The notes under the pieces were generated by a model. It was not told where the DNA came from and did not search any database. It saw only the letters and a list, made by a program, of their open reading frames with translations. From positions 1 through 26,516 of the IMG/VR virus record IMGVR_UViG_3300032084_001174: a DNA stretch of 26,516 nt; one strand, written 5' to 3'. Shown in pieces: positions 14,491 to 22,220 of this stretch. Both the position numbers and the translations under genes were made by a program. How positions within the stretch are numbered: the first letter of the stretch is position 1; each line of letters starts with the position of its first letter. Source of the DNA: a virus.

Positions 14491-14649
14491 ATGGGTAGAG
14501 ATGTATGTTGGCTCTGCGGAGGCAAGTTGATATGGGGAAATGATTTTGATGCAGAGGACTTAGGTTATGACCGGCCCGGTATAGTTGCACAATTACAATG
14601 TTCAAATTGCAACGCATTTGTAGAGTACGTATCATTGGAAGAGGAATAG
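14491..14649 (+). CDS. Small zinc-ribbon protein (52 aa)
   Basis: CWLCGGK near the N-terminus and CSNCNAF near the C-terminus form a complete small zinc ribbon. The ATG at 14491 lies 7 nt after GAGGAGG, with the clamp gene's stop in between. The protein ends SLEEE, the acid tail typical of this virus's junctions. It sits between clamp and polymerase genes, so a link to the replisome or to transcription is possible but unproven. Confidence 0.5.
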   Translation: MGRDVCWLCGGKLIWGNDFDAEDLGYDRPGIVAQLQCSNCNAFVEYVSLEEE

Positions 14650-14651
14650 AC

Positions 14652-17000
14652 ATGATAATCGACACCTTCCGACCTGACCCTGAAGGGCCCGACCATATCT
14701 ACAAGAGATGGCGTGATACGGAAGGTAACTTGATTGAAGAAACTGTATCGGACTTCAGACCTTACTTTTGGATTTCAGCAGATACTTCCCCTAGATACGC
14801 TGAGCGTATACTAGACCAGTTCCCCGGCTCAGAAATCGACTGGAATGATACAGCAGAAGGACTGAGAGATAACGAGAAACTAGCCAAGGTGTATACGTTC
14901 AGGCAGTCCGATATCAGAGAGATGGCTAGGCGATTCAAGAAAACATGGGAGGCTGACCTAAGTCTCTCAGATAGGTATCTCATCGATTGCGTAGAAGAGA
15001 TGCCTAAGTGGAAACCTCGTGTATGGCACTTTGATTTAGAGTGGGACCCGAAGACAAAGGAGACTACCGTCATGGCTGTAATTGACAGTTACAACAATCG
15101 TTACGTTTCCTTCTGCTGGAAACATGACAACCCAACAAATCTGTATGACATGGACCATCACATAGAAAACAGAGAAGTAGATTACGAAGTAAACGGTACA
15201 TCTGTTACATTCACTTACGAGAGGCATCTGTATGGTTCAGAAGAAGACATGCACGAGGCTTTCTTACATTACTTGGATGAATGCAATCCTGACGTATTCA
15301 TTGCTCACGCAATCATGTGGGCGGACTTACCTCACTTGGTAAACAGGCTCAAACAGTTCCGTAGGCTCAGCCCTCTAGGTAGAGTGCTAAGACCAAGGAA
15401 CGATTCTTACGACTACGTAGACCAACCAATACTAGGTAGGTTGTGTTTCGATACAGCCGCACCAGTTAGAAGCGGTAGTGGCTTTGAACGTGTATGGAAG
15501 GACAGTGGTAAACCTCAACTGAAGAATCTAAAATTAGACACTATCGCTGAAGCATGTAAGTTAGGCGGTAAGTTTGACATGGACGTGTTTACTGGTTGGA
15601 AAGAAAGATTCGATGCATATGTGGATTACTGTATGCAGGATACCCTGTTACTCAAGAAGATAGATGAAGAGAACCACGTATTCAACTTCTTCCTATCCCT
15701 ACAACAGTTATGCGGTGTATCATTCCGCTCCTGTCACAATGTCACTAGGTTTGCTAGAGGCCTCATACAGAGAAGGACTCACTGGAAAGCACCTAGTAAA
15801 TCTACTCAAGAAAAGCAAGAGTACGAGGGTGCTTTCATCCCGCCACCTAAACCGGGCAGGTATGAAGGGGTCGCTTGTGTCGATTACAAAGGACTGTACC
15901 CTTCTATCATCCTATCACACAATCTCAGTTGGGAAACTCAAGTGCCTAAGCACATGGCGGGTGAAGAAGGTATTAGACAACTACCTGATGGCACTTGTTG
16001 GAGACAAGGCGTAGACGCACTACTACCCACCATAGTAACTGAGATGTTTGAGTTACGTGATGAATACAAGAAGAGAATGCGTGAAGCCCTTTCCGAAAAT
16101 GAGAGAAACGGATGGAACACATTACAACTAGCGGTCAAGCGTGTCATGGCTTCCTTCTACGGCATGACTGCTAGTGCATACTGGGGCTGGTCAGACTTTG
16201 ACATAGCCTCCGCTATCACTGCCTGTGGAAGACGGGCTATCAGATTCCTAATGGAAGAATCAGATAATCAGGGCTACAACGCTCTGTATGGGCACACTGA
16301 TTCGGCATTCGTACAAGTGCCCTTTGATGAGGCAACTGCTCTTGCGAAGCATTTGACTGAAACTGTTCAGCGTGAACATGAGTCAAGTCATCTGATTGTA
16401 GAATTTGAAGCCTACATGCCTTACTGGATTGTAGGTGGTAAGAACCTGTACTACGGTATCTGTTCCTACCCACCTGAAGATGATGGTAAAGTCAAGAGCG
16501 CTCGATGGGGTAAAATCAGCACTCTCGCTCCTATCTCAAAGAGCCTTGAGAACGATGTACTGACAGCCATCTGTACAGGTGCCGACGAGGATGAGGTCAT
16601 CTCTATGGTTCGTCCACTGTCAAAGAAAATACAGCGTGGTGACGTTGCTTACAAAGACATAGCAACCACCACTAGATTACAGAAACCAATACGTGATTAC
16701 TCTACATCGACCGGAGGCGCTGTCAAAGCGGCTAGGTACTACAATGAGCACCTATCCAGTGGTTCTTTGCTAGGCGAAGGGGATAGTGTGAACTGGGTGT
16801 ATGTAAGCAAAGCACCTGCTCACTTACCACCGGTCGATGTAGTTGCATTTGAAGAGGAAAGTGACCTGAATGATTTCGTTTTGGATTACGGTAAAATGGT
16901 TGACAAACTCGTTAAGGCGAAGATAAAGCCTATCTTCAATGCCCTAAATTGGGACTTGGAGATGGCAAGCGGGGCAGCAATGCCTAAGAGGTACTGGTGA
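14652..17000 (+). CDS. polB: Family B DNA polymerase with 3'-5' proofreading
   Basis: A replicative polymerase of 782 aa. Exo I FDLEW gives D128 and E130. Exo II is DVFIAHAIMWADLPHL (the D is kept, but N-x-x-x-F-D is altered). Exo III is YCMQD (about 342). Motif A DYKGLYPSII begins at D411. Motif B is KRVMASFYG at K496 (the family usually has NSxYG). Motif C is YGHTDS at 546-551, where the family has YGDTDS; the first aspartate is replaced by histidine (H548). No uracil pocket or large N-terminal extension was evident. The frame opens at 14598, but GAGGAATAGAC positions the ATG at 14652. Despite the motif C change the rest looks functional. It is preceded by clamp and zinc-ribbon genes, consistent with co-expression. 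Confidence 0.95.
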   Translation: MIIDTFRPDPEGPDHIYKRWRDTEGNLIEETVSDFRPYFWISADTSPRYAERILDQFPGSEIDWNDTAEGLRDNEKLAKVYTFRQSDIREMARRFKKTWEADLSLSDRYLIDCVEEMPKWKPRVWHFDLEWDPKTKETTVMAVIDSYNNRYVSFCWKHDNPTNLYDMDHHIENREVDYEVNGTSVTFTYERHLYGSEEDMHEAFLHYLDECNPDVFIAHAIMWADLPHLVNRLKQFRRLSPLGRVLRPRNDSYDYVDQPILGRLCFDTAAPVRSGSGFERVWKDSGKPQLKNLKLDTIAEACKLGGKFDMDVFTGWKERFDAYVDYCMQDTLLLKKIDEENHVFNFFLSLQQLCGVSFRSCHNVTRFARGLIQRRTHWKAPSKSTQEKQEYEGAFIPPPKPGRYEGVACVDYKGLYPSIILSHNLSWETQVPKHMAGEEGIRQLPDGTCWRQGVDALLPTIVTEMFELRDEYKKRMREALSENERNGWNTLQLAVKRVMASFYGMTASAYWGWSDFDIASAITACGRRAIRFLMEESDNQGYNALYGHTDSAFVQVPFDEATALAKHLTETVQREHESSHLIVEFEAYMPYWIVGGKNLYYGICSYPPEDDGKVKSARWGKISTLAPISKSLENDVLTAICTGADEDEVISMVRPLSKKIQRGDVAYKDIATTTRLQKPIRDYSTSTGGAVKAARYYNEHLSSGSLLGEGDSVNWVYVSKAPAHLPPVDVVAFEEESDLNDFVLDYGKMVDKLVKAKIKPIFNALNWDLEMASGAAMPKRYW

Positions 17001-17004
17001 TATA

Positions 17005-17193
17005 ATGAGCAGCATAGAAGATACAGTTTGTGAGAAGATACAGCAAAGGGCAGAACTTGGTAAGAATAAATATGGAGTCACGATGGAAAGAAACGACCTC
17101 AAGTTTCTTGACTGGTTGGTTCATTTGCAAGAAGAACTGATGGATGCAACTGTGTATCTACAACGTGTTATCGAAGAGGAGGGAGGCGAATGA
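17005..17193 (+). CDS. MazG-like small protein (62 aa)
   Basis: KIQQRAELGKNKYGVTMERN with a following helix LQEELMDATVYLQRVIEEE resembles the short MazG-like phage proteins (RxxxGxxKYG, then EExxDaxxYL), which hydrolyse nucleoside triphosphates or act as nucleotide-pool modulators. The catalytic EExxD layout appears as EELMD. It begins right after the PolB stop and overlaps the next gene by 4 nt. The assignment is motif-based and the protein is smaller than typical MazG, so it may be a minimal relative. Confidence 0.5.
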   Translation: MSSIEDTVCEKIQQRAELGKNKYGVTMERNDLKFLDWLVHLQEELMDATVYLQRVIEEEGGE

Positions 17194-18191
17194 GTGACAG
17201 AAATTGGGAAGCATATGGTAAATCTACCTACCAGTGGAAACCGGGACATGCAAAGCATCTGAGAGTGACTAAGACAAGTCTAACATCAGACTTCGACTTC
17301 TGTCCAAAACAGTACGAATACAAGAGAATCCACCGACTACCTGAGCCATCAACAGATGCCATGGTAAAGGGTACAAACGTACACGATGCTATTGAGCAGT
17401 ACTACGATAATGTGATACCTGTACTAGATGACCTTTACACTCTAGTGCAAAGAGACAAGATGCAAGAAGCAATTGAACTTGCACTTAGCGTCATACCTGA
17501 AAAAGAGTACGAGTTCGGTGAGGAGACATCGATAGAGCGTCGAATCATGTGGGACCTTGAGAGACTGCGCTCAGTTGGTAAAGATGACTATCTACCAATT
17601 ATCAATGAGTCAGAGATTCACGCATTCGTAGAAGAAGAGTTTGAATTTAATGGAGAAGTCCACACCATCCCTATTCATTTCGCTGGAAGCATTGACAGAG
17701 GATACAGTACCGAAGAAGGTACAGTTGCTCTGATGGAATTGAAAACCGGCAAGTGGGTGCAGACCAAGAACCGTGACGGTGAGTGGCAAGACTCCAAGTT
17801 CAAGTTGAAATCGATGAGAACAGAGATGGCATTTTACAAGAAACTCTTGAAATTGGCAAATCATGAGCACCAAGATGTAACTCACTGGGGTTGGGTCTAT
17901 CCTTCGGGTGGTGAAGCACAGTTAGATTCGCTCAACAAATATGGCTATGAACAGAGGGGTGTAAACAAGATATTCTACGAATCATGTACAGGTCGTAATG
18001 GCAGTACTTACGAAAAGAAAGTGGACAAACTCAAGACGGCTTTGTTGACTGCTTATTTGGCAGAAGAGTTCCCACCAAGCCCAAGTGCCGGTAAGTGCGC
18101 TTGGTGCAATTTCAAATCCATATGTCCTTCTTGGGATGGTAGTGATAACCCCCAAGAGTACATAGATAATTATCAGGAGGAAGAAGTATGA
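17190..18191 (+). CDS. Cas4/RecB-like PD-(D/E)XK nuclease with Fe-S cysteines
   Basis: A 333-aa exonuclease of the PDDEXK_1 type. Key residues: C38 in FDFCPKQYEYK; the conserved H65 in VHDAIEQYY; D169 in AGSIDRGY; the E183-x-K185 pair in MELKTGKW; a downstream QMAFYKK-like helix (TEMAFYKKLL); and C303, C306 and C312 in CAWCNFKSIC. Together C38 and the C-terminal three match the 4Fe-4S cluster of Cas4/AddB-like nucleases. Cas4-like enzymes resect DNA ends in recombination. No cas genes are nearby, so a recombination or end-processing role fits better. Start at 17190 by the ATGA overlap and SD GGAGGCGA. Confidence 0.85.
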   Translation: MSDRNWEAYGKSTYQWKPGHAKHLRVTKTSLTSDFDFCPKQYEYKRIHRLPEPSTDAMVKGTNVHDAIEQYYDNVIPVLDDLYTLVQRDKMQEAIELALSVIPEKEYEFGEETSIERRIMWDLERLRSVGKDDYLPIINESEIHAFVEEEFEFNGEVHTIPIHFAGSIDRGYSTEEGTVALMELKTGKWVQTKNRDGEWQDSKFKLKSMRTEMAFYKKLLKLANHEHQDVTHWGWVYPSGGEAQLDSLNKYGYEQRGVNKIFYESCTGRNGSTYEKKVDKLKTALLTAYLAEEFPPSPSAGKCAWCNFKSICPSWDGSDNPQEYIDNYQEEEV

Positions 18192-18451
18192 TAGAAAAAG
18201 GAATGCTAGGCAGAGTAATAGAATCACTATTGTCTGATATCGTCGGTAGGAATGTAGAGGTTTCGTTCTCTCATCTAGGCGGCGGTAAAGACTACGTTGT
18301 GTCTATTCAAACAACCTTGTATGAGTTTGATGATGGGGTAGACGGACCACTAGGTCCAATGTACGTTACCTTCAACAATTCTCTACTACAAGGTACTAGT
18401 CAGATACTAACTGCATTAAATGAAATCGTAGCAAATCACAAGGTGGATTGA
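18188..18451 (+). CDS. Hypothetical protein (87 aa)
   Basis: Function not recognised. It has an N-terminal helix (LGRVIESLLSDIVG), a beta-rich middle (VEVSFSHLGGGKDYVVSIQT) and a C-terminal helix (SQILTALNEIVAN). Start at 18188 overlaps the nuclease stop, with an AGGAGGAAGA SD. It sits directly upstream of the primase and is likely co-translated with it; a replication accessory role is possible. Confidence 0.5.
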   Translation: MIEKGMLGRVIESLLSDIVGRNVEVSFSHLGGGKDYVVSIQTTLYEFDDGVDGPLGPMYVTFNNSLLQGTSQILTALNEIVANHKVD

Positions 18452-19576
18452 ATGAAGTTAGTTTTTGATTTTCCAAGAGAGGTAATGGAACTCGGCACTG
18501 AAAAGGGCAGAGGGTTTCGTAAACTCGTAAGGGATAATCAAGAACTAGAGAAATACTGGGCTGGTAAGAACGGTGTATCAAACGCCTACATGACAGTGTA
18601 CGGATACCGTGCAACCAAGCAACCATACAACAAGCGAGTAGATTTGCTCACTCCGATAGTGCGTCATTTCGTCATGGACTTCGACCCAAAGAACTTCAGG
18701 CAAAAGGACAGACCTGATGTAGACCCTGAAGTAGCGTTAGAGCAAACTAAGAAATTGCATCATCATCTACTGGCAGAAAACATCAATCACGGTGTTTGGT
18801 ACAGCGGTGGCGGATTCCACGTTTGGGTGGCACTTGACAAGCCATACATGCCTAGCGACGGCAATCACTTGTCCGCTATCAAAGATGCTGGTATGCAACT
18901 AGTAAACGACTGGGTAAAGGACTTCAATCTGTACTGCTCAGACCCTGCTGTACCTTTCGATACAAGTGGTATGATTCGTATACCTAACTCGTACAATTCA
19001 AAGCGTGGCTTGTGGTCCATTCCGCTGAGCACCACTGATATGGAGCGAGGCTTAGACCATATCATGGAGAAGGCACTTGACCCTCGCTCAGGTATGATTC
19101 CATATGGTGAAAAGGGACTAGCGTTGGATGTCAAGAAAGCGACCGATAACACTAGAGTGTTCAATCCTAGAGCAGAACCTATCGATTTACCAACTGTTTC
19201 AATGGATGGTGTAATCATACTACCATGTCTAAACTCAGCAGCCTGTAGAGTAGGAAGCAACCCTAGTCACGACGCTAGGGTTCAACTTGTCAAGTATCTG
19301 TCTAAGCGGTTGAGAAATTTCATGCCGGTTGAAAGAATAAACCGTAATGATTTGGATGAGCATACCGAAACGATTGTAAATTACATTCGCTCCCTTCAGT
19401 GGGCGGACTTTAACGAGAATACCACTCGCTATCAAGTCAGTACAATCATAGGCACTGAGTATCCTCAGACATGCTCTATGTTGTACAAGAAAGGTATGTG
19501 TTTAGGCAAATGTCGTTATTGGGACAAAACAGGTGCTATTACAGAGAGTGAGACAAATGAACAGGAGGCTAGTTAA
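18452..19576 (+). CDS. Archaeal-type primase: PriS catalytic core fused to PriL-like Fe-S domain
   Basis: The catalytic part shows MDFDP (D76, D78), SGGGFH (118-123) and SGMIRIPNSYNSKRGLWSIP (172-191), the archaeo-eukaryotic primase triad of metal-binding and nucleotide-binding motifs. After residue ~255 the protein continues with cysteines C259 (ILPCL), C341, C350 and C354 (CxxxxKKGMCLGKC). The layout matches the four-cysteine Fe-S domain of PriL, so the virus carries both functions in one chain. The start follows AAGGTGGATTGA. It would make primers for PolB and might also polymerise (PrimPol-like). The SGGGFH segment preserves the essential histidine. Confidence 0.88.
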   Translation: MKLVFDFPREVMELGTEKGRGFRKLVRDNQELEKYWAGKNGVSNAYMTVYGYRATKQPYNKRVDLLTPIVRHFVMDFDPKNFRQKDRPDVDPEVALEQTKKLHHHLLAENINHGVWYSGGGFHVWVALDKPYMPSDGNHLSAIKDAGMQLVNDWVKDFNLYCSDPAVPFDTSGMIRIPNSYNSKRGLWSIPLSTTDMERGLDHIMEKALDPRSGMIPYGEKGLALDVKKATDNTRVFNPRAEPIDLPTVSMDGVIILPCLNSAACRVGSNPSHDARVQLVKYLSKRLRNFMPVERINRNDLDEHTETIVNYIRSLQWADFNENTTRYQVSTIIGTEYPQTCSMLYKKGMCLGKCRYWDKTGAITESETNEQEAS

Positions 19577-19682
19577 ATGGGTAGACCTCGCTGTAGCGAT
19601 GGTATGTATAGTAATCATACCTCCCTTACTCGTACTGGTTCTCCCATTGCACTTTCTGTTGAAACTAATATCAGGTGAATAA
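19557..19682 (+). CDS. Possible 41-aa single-pass membrane peptide, overlapping the primase end
   Basis: The ATG at 19557 lies inside the primase tail in another frame. After a basic start (MNRRLVKW) comes a long hydrophobic run (VDLAVAMVCIVIIPPLLVLV) and then LPLHFLLK, like a small transmembrane protein or holin-like peptide. GAGAGTGAGAC precedes it, a modest SD. A second frame at 19577 has a better SD (AGGAGG). The hydrophobic composition argues for the membrane frame; the SD argues for the other. Only one, or both, may be used. Confidence 0.4.
   Translation: MNRRLVKWVDLAVAMVCIVIIPPLLVLVLPLHFLLKLISGE
19577..19678 (+). CDS. Alternative 33-aa frame overlapping the membrane peptide
   Basis: The ATG at 19577 lies 9 nt after AGGAGG, with the primase stop (19574-19576) between SD and start, exactly like well-supported junctions in this virus. 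The peptide is polar, serine- and threonine-rich and has no recognisable motif. It shares DNA with the membrane frame at 19557-19682. Confidence is low because no protein-level signal supports it. Confidence 0.25.
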   Translation: MGRPRCSDGMYSNHTSLTRTGSPIALSVETNIR

Positions 19683-19683
19683 T

Positions 19684-19947
19684 ATGCCGAGAGTCAAATG
19701 TCATTTCTGCGATACTAGGGTCATAGCCAATCCTGCTAATCTGAAAAGAGAAGGCTATTATCCTAAGTGCGTCAATTGTAAGGAAACTACACCTGAAGGC
19801 GTATGGCGCTGTACAGGTACTATCAAGTCAAACACCATCAAAAGAAACGGTGAATCTCTTAATAGGAAAGGTAACCGATGTAGAAACTGGGTAAAGGGTA
19901 TTGGTGAAAGTTACTGTCCAATACATGGTAAGGAGTTGGAACAATGA
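19684..19947 (+). CDS. Two-module zinc-binding protein (87 aa)
   Basis: Cysteines: CHFC (6-9) and CVNC (about 30-33) form one ribbon; the C-terminal half carries RCTG, RCRNW and CPIHGK, which can form a second zinc site with histidine. It is basic overall (KRNGESLNRKGNRCRNW), consistent with nucleic-acid binding. The start at 19684 is chosen because AGGTGA lies 6 nt upstream; GTG at 19675 is possible. It overlaps the ERCC4 nuclease by 4 nt. Confidence 0.55.
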   Translation: MPRVKCHFCDTRVIANPANLKREGYYPKCVNCKETTPEGVWRCTGTIKSNTIKRNGESLNRKGNRCRNWVKGIGESYCPIHGKELEQ

Positions 19948-20681
19948 AGCCTGCTTTGATAATCGATAGCAACGAAAGAGGCTCTCTGAAAGACGCTGTT
20001 GTTAGGGCGGCTGAAAGAGAAGGTTTCCCTGTCAAAGTAGAGCACTTACAGGGTATGGGTGACTACAAGGCTAACAACGCCAACATAGAATGCAAGAGCC
20101 TGTCTGACCTGTTTCAATCCAGTCACAGTGGTCACCTTATGAGACAAATGGAAAACTTAGATGCTAATTGTGAAAGGGTGTTTCTAGTAGTACACGGTGA
20201 CATTGCTAAGTATGTAGCCCTAAGTAAGAGGCAGGGGCGAAACGTATCGTTCTCAAAAGTCATGAATGAGTTACTCGGCACGTTTGCTAGAATTACAGCA
20301 GATTTCGATTGTCATATTTACAGGGCCAAAGACCACAATGAGGCTGCAATGTTTATCGCTAAACTACACAGTAAGATGAACAAGCCTGCTTCACGGCATG
20401 GTGCAAGGGCTGTCACAAGAACTAGTACTAACGATGTAAGAGCCGATATGTTGATAGCGGTGCCGGGATTCGGACCTGAGTTAGTCAACAAGTTACTTGA
20501 GAGATGCGGCTCAATAGAGGAGATGTTGTTTCCTGAGTCGCTGAAACAAGTAAGGGGCCTCGGTGCCACTTTGCGAAAGCGTTTACTTGATGTACTGACA
20601 TCAGAGGAGCCAATTAGGATTCAAAAAACATACAATAAGAGAGGGATAGACAATGATGGAACACAAGGCCAGCGATTATGA
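19944..20681 (+). CDS. ERCC4 (XPF/Mus81-type) structure-specific nuclease
   Basis: The N-terminal ERCC4 nuclease fold shows IDSNERG (D8), GDY (39-41) and IECKSLSD (48-55), corresponding to the family's GDxnERKxxxD. The usual R of the ERK motif is C49-C50 territory (IECK), the E and K being kept. A C-terminal helix-hairpin-helix (VPGFGPELVNKLLERCGSIE, then VRGLGATLRKRLL) matches XPF/Mus81 DNA-binding. The enzyme would cut branched DNA, such as flaps or forks, during replication or recombination. No helicase domain is fused, unlike archaeal Hef. Start by ATGA overlap. Confidence 0.85.
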   Translation: MKPALIIDSNERGSLKDAVVRAAEREGFPVKVEHLQGMGDYKANNANIECKSLSDLFQSSHSGHLMRQMENLDANCERVFLVVHGDIAKYVALSKRQGRNVSFSKVMNELLGTFARITADFDCHIYRAKDHNEAAMFIAKLHSKMNKPASRHGARAVTRTSTNDVRADMLIAVPGFGPELVNKLLERCGSIEEMLFPESLKQVRGLGATLRKRLLDVLTSEEPIRIQKTYNKRGIDNDGTQGQRL

Positions 20682-22080
20682 ATGCGTGAAAAAATACCCT
20701 ATTCTAAGGGGTTACTTAGAACACTTCAAACAGGTGAGTATCAATAACGAAATACCCGGTTTGATTTCTTTCTTCTTCATACTTGGTCAGATAGCAGTAC
20801 CTTTCGTTAGGATACCAATCAAAGGTAGTAACCTCGACCCAAGAGTCAATATGTTTTGGATTCAAGATACTAGAACCGGTAAATCAGCGGCCTATCAGAT
20901 AATTGAGAAGATATTGAAAGAGGCTGGCCTTAACTCTCAAGACTACAACTCAGGTAACGATGCGGCACTAGTGGGTACACTGGTTCCCGACCCTGATTCT
21001 GAGGACCCACGTAACCCTACCATGATTGTAAGAGAAGGAATACTGGCTGGTCGAAAGGGACTGAACTTCGACGAGGGTAGTGTCATTCTGAAGAGTGGGC
21101 AGCACAATGAGAATACTACTCTATTCTTACAGTCTGCCCTAAACTCGGCAGGTACAGGTAGGAACTATCTTACTAAGCACATGGCTAGAGACAGTTTCAG
21201 AGTCAAATCAGAAGTGTCTCTTTGGATTACTACTTACCCTCCAAAGGGTATCAAAGAGCACGTACTTGACAAAGGTATCTTCCAGCGTGTACTGACTTAT
21301 TGGAGACAATGGACACTTGACATGAAGAAAGCGGTCAATCACGAACTTGCCGAAGGTGTATATTCACAGGACGAAATGGAAGTCTCATTCGCTGATGTTG
21401 TGGACTTCTTCAAAGAAGCCAAAAGAGAACTAAAGCGAAGGGTTCTGAACTTAACAGACATACCTCCACTAGAATGGAACGAAATGACAGAGGATGAAAG
21501 AGAAGAGGTAGTGATGGGCCTAATGCGAGTGATGTTCAAACCTGATGAAGCATATGTTCCTGCTTTGATTTCAGCGATAGACGAGTATTACAGTGTAGTA
21601 GAAAAAATGAGTCCTGACAAGCAAGGTATCTGTGCTTCTTTCATCATGGGTTTACAGAACTACACTAACATATTGGCTCATCACATGGCTATGATTGAAG
21701 GTACTTGGGTAGTGAGAGGCGACCACGTAGATATGGCTAAGGAAATACTGTTCGACCTATATCAAAACCTAATCCAATGGCTTGAGTCTGAAGTCAACAT
21801 CGGTGCGGGTGCAAGTGAGAAAAACAAGATGCAAGGTCTTTGGAAGAAGGCTTTCGCTAAGAGTGAATTGTTCGACTTTGATGACCATAGAGGCACTGGT
21901 TGGGCGAAGAAGAAAGAGGTCATGGATGTCTTCGGTAAGTTGGCTAACTTCAATAGTCACGCTTCTATCAATTCCAAATTCAACATGTATGGTACTGAAA
22001 TGTTCAAAGACACTAGAGAAGGCGTAAGGGTCTACATCAAACTTCGTAAGGAGTTTATGTCGAAGGGGGCTCAAGAATGA
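20653..22080 (+). CDS. P-loop ATPase (DUF3987/primase-helicase-like), candidate replicative helicase
   Basis: A 475-aa protein with a P-loop in IQDTRTGKSAAY (about residue 75), a Walker B-like NFDEGSVIL, and a sensor-like strand SLWITTYPPKG. The domain order resembles DUF3987/phage primase-helicase ATPases. With primase just upstream and no MCM visible, it is the best candidate for the fork helicase, though this is inference. The C-terminal 150 residues are helical, with WKKAFAKSELFDF and a winged-helix-like RVYIKLRKEFMSK end. The start at 20653 follows GAGGGATAGACA and overlaps the nuclease by 29 nt. Confidence 0.6.
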   Translation: MMEHKASDYECVKKYPILRGYLEHFKQVSINNEIPGLISFFFILGQIAVPFVRIPIKGSNLDPRVNMFWIQDTRTGKSAAYQIIEKILKEAGLNSQDYNSGNDAALVGTLVPDPDSEDPRNPTMIVREGILAGRKGLNFDEGSVILKSGQHNENTTLFLQSALNSAGTGRNYLTKHMARDSFRVKSEVSLWITTYPPKGIKEHVLDKGIFQRVLTYWRQWTLDMKKAVNHELAEGVYSQDEMEVSFADVVDFFKEAKRELKRRVLNLTDIPPLEWNEMTEDEREEVVMGLMRVMFKPDEAYVPALISAIDEYYSVVEKMSPDKQGICASFIMGLQNYTNILAHHMAMIEGTWVVRGDHVDMAKEILFDLYQNLIQWLESEVNIGAGASEKNKMQGLWKKAFAKSELFDFDDHRGTGWAKKKEVMDVFGKLANFNSHASINSKFNMYGTEMFKDTREGVRVYIKLRKEFMSKGAQE

Positions 22081-22220
22081 GCGCCGAATGTGTAATATGT
22101 GACACCAAAATAGGAGATAACATAGGGGGGCATTTTGTGGGCATGCATCATAGAAACCCTGTTATAATCTGCGACTGGTGCAAAATGTGTATGGAGGAAC
22201 TATCTTGCCCGACATGTTAG
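22077..22220 (+). CDS. Tiny zinc-binding protein (47 aa)
   Basis: It contains CVIC near the N-terminus, then CDWCKMC and CPTC near the C-terminus: seven cysteines with two histidines, enough for two zinc sites. ATGA overlap with the previous stop. It overlaps the exonuclease start by 16 nt. Function unknown. Confidence 0.5.
   Translation: MSAECVICDTKIGDNIGGHFVGMHHRNPVIICDWCKMCMEELSCPTC

Noticed and set aside
17190-18191. A CRISPR-associated Cas4
   Set aside because: Fe-S and PD-(D/E)XK motifs match Cas4-like nucleases, but no cas1, cas2 or repeats occur nearby, so a replication/recombination role is preferred.
18865-19260. A 131-aa minus-strand frame
   Set aside because: It is entirely antisense to the primase catalytic core, whose motifs are unambiguous.
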